Below are positions 57,386 through 64,000 of a DNA stretch of 64,000 nt, piece by piece (position 1 is the first letter of the stretch; each line of letters opens with the position of its first letter). Source of the stretch: Dissophora ornata (Eukaryota > Mortierellomycota > Mortierellomycetes > Mortierellales > Mortierellaceae); NCBI GenBank assembly GCA_025201705.1, contig MU616595.1, forward strand, positions 25,656 through 89,655. The letters are read 5' to 3'. Position numbers and translations under genes: made by a program. Under the pieces are notes generated by a model. That model was not told the origin of the DNA and did no database searches. It saw nothing but the letters and a program-made list of their open reading frames with translations.

Positions 57386-57640
57386 CCTGCCGCGGATACA
57401 ACCAAGGTCGATTATGCTGAACGGACGGCGTACTTCTGACACACCAGGGTATGATTGGCAACGGCGATGACATTGTCGCAGATGCAGGTGGCTATGGGCA
57501 ATGGTGGAGGTGCGACGGATCCAAGTGTAACCGAAAACCGCCTCAATAATGGCAATAACGGATCGGCGTTGGCGGTTCAATGGTAAGTTGAAGATTCGAT
57601 CTTGTCATTGACGATATTGCGAAGTACGTCAGTAGGCCCA
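57386..57640 (+). pseudogene. RSC-type gene terminal-exon fragment, unit C
   Basis: Recognisable by 'cagggtatgattggcaacgg', 'gtgtaaccgaaaaccgcctc' and 'ggcaataacggatcggcg'. Several internal deletions remove much of the terminal intron and the last coding exon. It is the most eroded of the fragments. Confidence 0.8.
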
Positions 57641-57990
57641 CAGGGTTTCTTCATAAAATAATAAAATACAATAAAAAGGCAAGTACTAACAACTTTGTGA
57701 TCTAGCAGGGGATCTCAAATCCGTCGAATATGATGTCTTTGTTGCCCATTCCGGAGCTCCAGATCTTGCAAATAGGTGGCGCCGGTTTTCATGTGTCGTA
57801 AGTTCGATACAGAGCTTTGCACGAGTCTGCATCTCAGAGACGAAGAGGAGCGGTGAAGTTGATTCAAAAATTCAAATTTGAAAAACGCAGGGGTTGGACG
57901 CATGGACCAGGCCCCTTTTATTTTGTCAACAATAAAATGGATCACAAAACGCCATTCCTTCTATTTAATCCACCACTTCAGCATTCCGTC

Positions 57991-59463
57991 ATGAACAAGA
58001 TCAATCCCCTCGACCAACCCGAGATCAGACTGTTGATAGCAGAGCACCTCAGAGGAGTCGACCTTGTCCGCTGTCTTCGCGTTTGCCGGTCCTGGCACGA
58101 TACATTTCTGCCTTTTGTATGGGAAAAGGTGTCCGTGGGCAAGGTCAACTGGACTCAACCATCTCCATCTCAAGATTCGCTCACGCCTGAGGTTCTGCGC
58201 TCCCACCGCCACTTTATCAAGGCTCTCCACATCCTCGACTCGCCAGGGAGCTGCTCCTTTACCTTCCCGCAGATGCAAACTATGAATTTCCGTCCTTACA
58301 ATGGTACAACGCCTTCTCTGGCAAAATACCTAGTGCCATTAATCGGGTGGAGCCAGTCTTTAGTCAAATTAGACCTCTGGAGCCACGATAAGGACATTGA
58401 CTATCGGTTGTGGAAAGCGTTGCTGAAACTTCCACATCTGAGAGAACTGCGCCTAGTAATGTTACATATTCAACAGGACGACATTGTCAGGTTCTGGACA
58501 ATCTGCGAAAATCTAGAGAGTCTGAAACTCGAGCACGTAACATTTCCACGAGGGACCATCCACCACGCCTCAATGTGTTTCCGGAATATCCGGAAATTGA
58601 GCCTGACCTATGTGAGAGGTATGGAAGAGGAAGAACAGTTCCGTTTTATCTCTGCATGTCCGAACCCGGAGGACTTTTCATGGTTCAGCAGCCATTTGGT
58701 AAGCTACGATCCGGATGATGGCCTTGAGGACGATATAAGAGGCCCTTATTTCGAAGAGTTCGCCAAAGAAGTTGCATGCAAGAGGTGGCCAAGACTGACG
58801 AGTATGACTATAGATGCACAATGGACGGAAGAGGACGCGTGCCTGATCATCGAGGGGATGCAGCGCGTTAAAAATATCTCTTTGGGCCATACGTTCGGCC
58901 CTCTCACCTTCCAGGCTCTGCAGCGTCATTTCAACAGCCTTGTGGAGCTGCACGTCGAACTCGGTAACGAGGTGGCCTCTGAGCTACTTCAGAACATATT
59001 ATGTTCTTGTCCAGCATTGAAGATGCTCATAGGAGGCGGTGTTCCGGCCAAGGACGTTGTAGAAGGGAAGCCTTGGGTTTGTCTATCGTTGGAGTATTTG
59101 ACCATAAGCTTCATGTTCAGTGACAGGGAGGAGCACCTTCAGCCGTTAATCTTCGAGCGCCTGGCCAAACTAAAGCGACTTGAATGCATTGACTCTGGGG
59201 CTGCCATAACACTTGTTCAGGGAAAACACCCGGTTCCGCTGCAGTTTCGTCTTGAGAGTGGTCTCGATGCTCTATCTAGTTTATGGCGGATGGTTTCTTT
59301 AACCACTGGCTACGGCAATTCCTTGGGCGAGGAGGAGCTACGGTGGATGATGGTCCACTGGAAAGACCTCATTTCAGTCTCTGGGGAGGTGGACATTGAC
59401 AGCGATACGAAAATCGAGCTCGAGGATCTGTTCAAATTCCGCGGTATTAAACTTAGGCGTTAA
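57991..59463 (+). CDS. F-box/LRR protein, array copy C
   Basis: Intact frame of 490 residues from the conserved Met; the ATG at 57937 adds 18 residues (MDHKTPFLLFNPPLQHSV). The open frame extends further upstream without an ATG (WTHGPGPFYFVNNK), matching the leader of copy A. F-box: INPLDQPEIRLLIAEHLRGV...CLRVCRSWHDTFLPFVW. LRR-like strands follow, with an acidic loop like copy B's (SYDPDDGLEDDIRGPYFEEFAKEV) and QWTEEDACLIIEGMQRVKNI. By family, a likely SCF substrate receptor. Confidence 0.85.
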   Translation: MNKINPLDQPEIRLLIAEHLRGVDLVRCLRVCRSWHDTFLPFVWEKVSVGKVNWTQPSPSQDSLTPEVLRSHRHFIKALHILDSPGSCSFTFPQMQTMNFRPYNGTTPSLAKYLVPLIGWSQSLVKLDLWSHDKDIDYRLWKALLKLPHLRELRLVMLHIQQDDIVRFWTICENLESLKLEHVTFPRGTIHHASMCFRNIRKLSLTYVRGMEEEEQFRFISACPNPEDFSWFSSHLVSYDPDDGLEDDIRGPYFEEFAKEVACKRWPRLTSMTIDAQWTEEDACLIIEGMQRVKNISLGHTFGPLTFQALQRHFNSLVELHVELGNEVASELLQNILCSCPALKMLIGGGVPAKDVVEGKPWVCLSLEYLTISFMFSDREEHLQPLIFERLAKLKRLECIDSGAAITLVQGKHPVPLQFRLESGLDALSSLWRMVSLTTGYGNSLGEEELRWMMVHWKDLISVSGEVDIDSDTKIELEDLFKFRGIKLRR

Positions 59464-60569
59464 CTTGTTTGTGTAAATAAATCTCTTTCCGAGAACCAAA
59501 CATATGCCATCAACCAACATTCGCGACCACCTAATGGACTGCAAATGAACATTTATGACGATAAACGTTATCAACAACGGGAACCATTTCTTGCTCCATC
59601 TCGCGGTATGATCCCAACGACGCTAGAATCATGGACGAATGGAGATTTTCAAAAGTCCTCGCTTTATGCAAAGTGGGTGTCTGGTCACCTCTCGAACTAT
59701 TCGTGCTTCGTCAACAATCTGAAACCAGTCGTAGTCGAGTGGGACTGAATCTTCCAACCATTGTGCTTTTTTCAAACATTCAAATGTGTTTCCTATGCAT
59801 ATGTGCAACAAAATGCCACCACAGGATAAGAAAACCACAATTGGATGTCAATGACCGGTACCCACATTGTTTTTCTGAGCCATTGTACCTTATGAAGAAG
59901 AGCAGCTCGAGGAGCCTGAGAAGATGCATATGTAGAAAGTGTAGAGTCACACTATCCTGACCGAGGAGTATTATTTGCAACATTAATGATTTGGGAAGCT
60001 GCGGGACTTCTGGCTGCCTTATTGCCATGTCTAGTTGAAAAGTTCGAAAGATCTCCTATAGCTCGTGTCATGTGGACTGCATATTGACGTAAAGTGGTGT
60101 GATGCTTCTCGGCAATAAAAGTGGCATCCCGGGATGCTAATAGTCCTGATACAGTTTGCCGGAGATTTTGTTTTTCATATGTACTGTGACTAGGAAGATA
60201 TCCTACCTGATTTCGAAAGCCGCGGGGCGAGTTAAGGACGTCAGGTGTGGTAGAAAAATGTTCGTTGCATCGAAGCTCCTCGGTTATATTAGTATTTGGG
60301 TTGAGGAAACGATGAACGTTTCCGCTCAGGACGTAGTCCACGTTGGGCGGGTCCTTGAAAAATGCAGCGTATCCCAAAAGCCACATATGTATACAGTGGA
60401 CTGTGTGGCACGATTCTCGCCACTAGCCGCAAGTCGCATGCACTTCAGCATTGTTTGAGTTGATATATAGTTAATGATGTCGATTGCGGGAGTGTAATAT
60501 GAACGAATGAAGCCCGCGAAGATTACAGCGTGGTTTGGGCGGAAGCTGATTAAGGTTGAGGGCAGCGAC
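59464..60569. other. Array spacer downstream of copy C
   Basis: Shared spacer with AATAAA near 59476, 'gggatgctaatagtcc' (about 60131) and 'gtccacgttgggcggg' (about 60336). An open minus-strand frame at 59952-60386 is not kept in the other copies. Confidence 0.6.
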
Positions 60570-60883
60570 TCCACTGTGGAAGCAGCCGAGGTCAAGTATA
60601 CAGAACGGATGGCGTGCGCCGACACACCAGGGTTTGATTGGCAACGGCAATGATATCGGCGCAGGGATGCATGTGGCTATTGGCGATGGTGGAAGTACGA
60701 CAGGTCTCAGTTACACTGAGAGTCGCCTCAATAATAGCAGCAACGTAGGTTGCAGATTTGATCTTGTCGTTGACGATATCACGCCTACGGTTGGTCATAA
60801 TTGCGACATCGCGAAATATATTTTAGTGCCGCCATTGTCGCAGCGTCCTGGATAGAAACATCGAAGTTGGTCGGTAGGCCCAC
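60570..60883 (+). pseudogene. RSC-type gene terminal-exon fragment, unit D
   Basis: Matches the parent through 'cagaacggatggcgtgc', 'attggcaacggcaatgatatc' and 'actgagagtcgcctcaataa', with short deletions and an altered final exon ('cctggatagaaacatcgaag'). Not translatable as the parent tail. Confidence 0.82.
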
Positions 60884-61088
60884 GTCTCCTGCTTCGGCCT
60901 ACGGATCAAGACGGGATTCTTCATATAAATGATAATAAAATATAAAGGCGACAAGTACCCAACAACTTCGGAAACCAGCAGTGAATCTCACATCCATCAA
61001 TAATGATGTCTTTGTCGCCTAGTGAGGATCCCCAGGTATTTCACAGTACAAGCGTGCACCTTGCGACCTGATCAGAAGGCTCCAAACC

Positions 61089-61371
61089 AGTAATTGAAAC
61101 CGGTGAAAAAAATATCACTGAAAAAATATTCTTCACAGGTGAAATTCACCAGTGAAAAAACTTAACCAGCACCGGTGAGAAATTTTGGTTAACTGATGGA
61201 TTCAGCACCAGTGTTTGCCAGTTAATATTCACCAGCCAGCATACACCGGTAAACTTTCCTGTCAACTTTCACCGGTCAACTTTCACCAGTGAATATTCAC
61301 CGGTCAACATACCCAGACTGCGTTCACCAGCGGTGAAATTTGCGGTGAAAGTTCACCGGTTAGGATTACTA
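61089..61371. mobile_element. Non-autonomous terminal-inverted-repeat element (MULE-like target duplication)
   Basis: About 283 bp. The left end AGTAATTGAAACCGGTGAA and the right end (reverse complement TAGTAATCCTAACCGGTGAA) form imperfect terminal inverted repeats of about 19 bp. Perfect 9-bp direct repeats, CTCCAAACC, flank it at 61080-61088 and 61372-61380. The sister unit B has the uninterrupted site 'aaggctccaatccgattatg' at about 54533, so this is an insertion. The inside is filled with CACCGGTCAAC-type words and codes for nothing. A 9-bp duplication is usual for Mutator-like elements; that assignment is inferred. Confidence 0.8.
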
Positions 61372-61645
61372 CTCCAAACCTATGAATAGGCTGAACGAAA
61401 GCGGTAGCGTGATTTGAAGACGAATAGGTGGCGCCGATTTTCATGTGTCCTGAGTTCGATACAGAGCTTTGAGAGTAGACTACGAGTCTGCATGCCAGAA
61501 ACGAGTGAGCGGCTAGATGACACTCAATAAACTCAATATACTCAAAAAAACGCATGCATGGACCAAGCCCTTATTATTTTGTCAACAACAAATTGGATCT
61601 CAAAACGCCATTCCATCATTTAATCCATCACTTCTGCATTCGGAC

Positions 61646-63106
61646 ATGAGCAAGATCAATCCTCTCGACCAACCCGAGATCAGACTGTTGATAGCAGAGC
61701 ACCTCAAGAAGCCCGACTTTGTCCGCTGTCTTCGCGTCTGCTGGTCCTGGCACGATACATTTCTGCCTCTTGTATGGAGATGCCTGTCCGTGGGCAGGCC
61801 CAGCTGGGCGGAACCATCTCCATCTCAAGATTTGCTCACGCCTGAGCTTCTGCGCTCCCACTGCCACCTCACCAAGGGTCTCTACATCATTGACTGGCCA
61901 GAGAACTACCCCTTTGTCTTCCCTCGGATACAGACGCTGGATTTCCATCTTTACAAAGGCACAACGCCTTCTCTGTCAAAATGTCTAGAGCCATTAATCG
62001 GGGGGAACCAGTCTTTAGTCAAGTTAAACCTCTGGAACCTTGATAATGACATTGACTATCGGGTGTGGAAAGCGTTGCTGAAACTTCCACATCTGAGAGA
62101 ACTGAGCCTGGGAAGGTCCATTATTCAAAATGACGACACTGTCAGGTTCTGGACAATCTGCGAAAATCTAGAGAGTCTGCTACTCGAGCGCGTATCATTT
62201 CCTCAAGGAACCTCTCCCCATGCCTCAATGTGTTTCCAGAATATACGGAAATTGCAGCTGCGCTCTGTGAGCGGTATGAAGGTGGAAGGACAGTTCCGTT
62301 TTATCTCTGCATGCCCGAACGTGGAAGACTTTGCATGGAGATATAGCCTCGAGTACGACGGAGCTGTGGGAGACCCTTTTTTCAAAGAGTTCGCCAAAGA
62401 CGTTGGACGCAAGAGGTGGCCAAGACTAATGAGCTTGATGATGGATCAACAACGGTCGGAAGAGGACATGTGCTTGATCATCGAGGGGATGCAGCGCGTT
62501 GAAAAGATAGAATTGGGCGACATGTTTAGCCCTCTCACCTTCCAGGCTCTACAGCGTCATTTCAACAACCTTGTGGAACTGCATGTCGAAACCAGTAGCG
62601 AGGCGGCATCTAAACTGCTTCAGAGCATCTTGTGTTCTTGTCCGGCATTGAAGATGCTCATAGGAGGTGGTGTTCTGGCCAAGGACGTTGTAGAAGGGAA
62701 GCCTTGGGGTTGTCTATCGTTAGAGACTTTGAGGATCTGCTTCATGTTTAGTGATACGGAGCAGCACCTTCAACCGTTGATCTTTGAGCGCCTGGCTAAA
62801 CTAACGCGACTTGAACACCTTTGCTCTGGAGCTGTCGGAACGCCTTTTCAGGAAAAATACCCGGTTCCGCTGCAGTTTCGTCTTCAGAGTGGTTTCAATG
62901 CTCTATCTGGTTTATGGCGGATGGTTTCATTCACCGCTAGCCAGAGTAAGTGCTTGGGTGAGGATGAGCTACGGTGGATGCTGGTCCACTGGAAAGAACT
63001 CTTATCAGTCTCTGCAAACGTGGACATTGACGAAGTTACGAGAACCGAGTTTGAGAATCTGTTCAAATCCCACGGTATCAAACTTTGGCAACATTTATGG
63101 CGATAA
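61646..63106 (+). CDS. F-box/LRR protein, array copy D
   Basis: Intact frame of 486 residues from the conserved Met (MSKINPLDQPEIRLLIAEHL). An in-frame ATG at 61517 would add 43 residues, but that leader is frameshifted relative to copies A and C (WTKPLLFCQQQIGSQN against WTHGPGPYYFANNK), which argues for the inner start. F-box: KKPDFVRCLRVCWSWHDTFLPLVW. LRR-like strands follow, with the short loop of copy A (EYDGAVGDPFFKEFAKDVG) and QQRSEEDMCLIIEGMQRVEKIELGDMF. It ends KLWQHLWR, four residues longer than copy A. The transposon-like insertion lies about 275 bp upstream. Likely SCF substrate receptor by family. Confidence 0.85.
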   Translation: MSKINPLDQPEIRLLIAEHLKKPDFVRCLRVCWSWHDTFLPLVWRCLSVGRPSWAEPSPSQDLLTPELLRSHCHLTKGLYIIDWPENYPFVFPRIQTLDFHLYKGTTPSLSKCLEPLIGGNQSLVKLNLWNLDNDIDYRVWKALLKLPHLRELSLGRSIIQNDDTVRFWTICENLESLLLERVSFPQGTSPHASMCFQNIRKLQLRSVSGMKVEGQFRFISACPNVEDFAWRYSLEYDGAVGDPFFKEFAKDVGRKRWPRLMSLMMDQQRSEEDMCLIIEGMQRVEKIELGDMFSPLTFQALQRHFNNLVELHVETSSEAASKLLQSILCSCPALKMLIGGGVLAKDVVEGKPWGCLSLETLRICFMFSDTEQHLQPLIFERLAKLTRLEHLCSGAVGTPFQEKYPVPLQFRLQSGFNALSGLWRMVSFTASQSKCLGEDELRWMLVHWKELLSVSANVDIDEVTRTEFENLFKSHGIKLWQHLWR

Positions 63107-64000
63107 AGACTATTCAACAACGGGAGTCATTTCTTACTCCAACTCGCGGTATCATCCCGACCCCACCACAATCATGAACGAATGGAGATATGCAAAAGTT
63201 CCGAATCTTTGCAGAGTGGGTGTCTGGACATTTCTCCAGCTATTCGTGCTTCGCGCAACAATCTTAAACTTCTTCAGACTGATCTTAGTCGAGTGGGACT
63301 GAATCTTCCATGCCATAGCACTTTTTTTTTAAAAAAAATATTCAAATATGCTTCCTACGCATCTGTGCCACAAAATGCCAATATAGGATATCAAAACCAC
63401 AGCTGGAGGGAGTCCCTCACACATTTTCCTGAAAGAGAGTATTATTTTCGACATTAATGATTCGCGACACCTGTGGCACTTGTGGCTATCTTATTTCCAT
63501 GTCTAGTCGAAAAGTTTGAAAGCTCTCCTTCTGTAGTCCGTGCAAAGTGGACTGCATGATGATGTAAAGTTGTGTCCTGCGTCTCGGCCAAAAAAAAAGC
63601 GGCACCCAGAGATGCTAATAGTCCAGACCCAATTTGCTTGACATCTTGTTTCTCATGTGTATTAATATTGTCACCTCAACCAATTACTACCTGGTTCCAA
63701 AAGTCATGCGACGAGCTGACTGTGAGGTGTGGTAGAGAAATGTTCATTGCATCACGGCTCCACGCTTGTATTTAGTATTTGGGTTGAGGGGACGATGAAG
63801 GTTTCCTCTCAGGACATCGTCCACATTGGGCGGATACTTGAAGAAAACAACATACCTCAGACGTCAACTGTATGCAGTGAACTGTGCGGCACGATTCTCG
63901 CCAGTAGCCAGAAGTCGTATGCATTTTTGTTAGAGTTGATATATAGTTGATGATGTTAATGAGGGAGTGTAATTCGAATACCAAGATTACAGCTTGGTTT
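63107..64000. other. Array spacer downstream of copy D, running off the window
   Basis: Closely matches 53182-54000 after copy A, including 'agactattcaacaacgggag', 'gatgctaatagtccagaccc' and 'gagggagtgtaattcgaa' near the edge. A further RSC fragment and F-box unit are expected beyond 64000. Confidence 0.7.

Larger units (their letters stand above)
50992..63984. repeat. Tandem array of F-box gene units with RSC-gene exon fragments
   Basis: A ~3.0-3.4 kb unit is repeated. Landmarks shared by the RSC terminal exons and their copies (for example 'atgatgggcaacggcaatggc' and variants) occur near 51045, 54067, 57449 and 60629. Each unit is: RSC terminal-exon segment, short spacer, F-box/LRR gene, then a ~700-1100 bp spacer with the recurring words 'gatgctaatagtcc' and 'gtccacgttgggcg'. 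The final ~900 bp of the window (63107-64000) match 53182-54000, so at least one more unit is expected beyond the edge. All F-box genes point in the + direction. Confidence 0.85.

Noticed and set aside
59952..60625. Minus-strand frames in the array spacer (for example PPNVDYVLSGNVHRFLNP...)
   Set aside because: The counterparts in the other spacers carry frameshifts and stops and the plus strand is equally open, so the similarity is explained by the DNA duplication alone.

Overview
This window looks like a piece of a fungal nuclear genome, most likely an early-diverging (Mortierella-like) fungus. The genes are compact, with many short introns starting GTAAGT/GTATGT and a noticeable share starting GCAAGT. 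The gene set is typically fungal: a Sla2-type endocytic adaptor, an RSC1/2-type bromodomain-BAH protein, a Ynd1-type apyrase and a bZIP factor with the SARNFRVRRK basic region. Many F-box/LRR-like genes are present. The taxon is an inference from gene style only.

Layout. 1-4.2 kb: a decayed gene between two copies of a ~300-450 bp direct repeat. 4.5-8.7 kb: a small basic ORF, an F-box/LRR-like gene, a U2 snRNA gene on the minus strand just behind it, and a small HAT-repeat protein. 10-21.2 kb: a bZIP factor, a membrane-anchored PIG-L/LmbE-type deacetylase, a Dap1-like heme-binding protein and a large apyrase. 21.2-26.9 kb: gene-poor, with a CACCGGT minisatellite. 26.9-32.5 kb: an EF-hand protein and SLA2. 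33.2-34.1 kb: a second U2 gene followed by an F-box relic, which is an inverted copy of the 7-kb arrangement. 35.3-41.4 kb: an arrestin-like adaptor, a mitochondrial GGQ release-factor-like protein and TDP1. 43.2-46.2 kb: a GH16-like protein and a multi-pass membrane protein. 47.2-51.3 kb: the RSC-type gene. 51.3-64 kb: a tandem array of at least four F-box/LRR genes.

Most exon models were built by hand from splice signals and reading-frame continuity. In every spliced gene the reading frame closes exactly; the membrane protein at 44.8-46.2 kb needs an 8-nt micro-exon to do so and is tentative.

The most striking structure is the tandem array. Each ~3.0-3.4 kb unit holds one F-box gene plus a decayed copy of the last two exons of the neighbouring RSC-type gene, so the duplication carried part of a chromatin gene along. 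One unit contains a small inverted-repeat transposon with a clean 9-bp target duplication, and a sister unit preserves the empty site. A second structure is the inverted duplication of a U2 snRNA gene together with the tail of an F-box gene, 26 kb apart. Both U2 copies look functional, while the second F-box copy is a relic.
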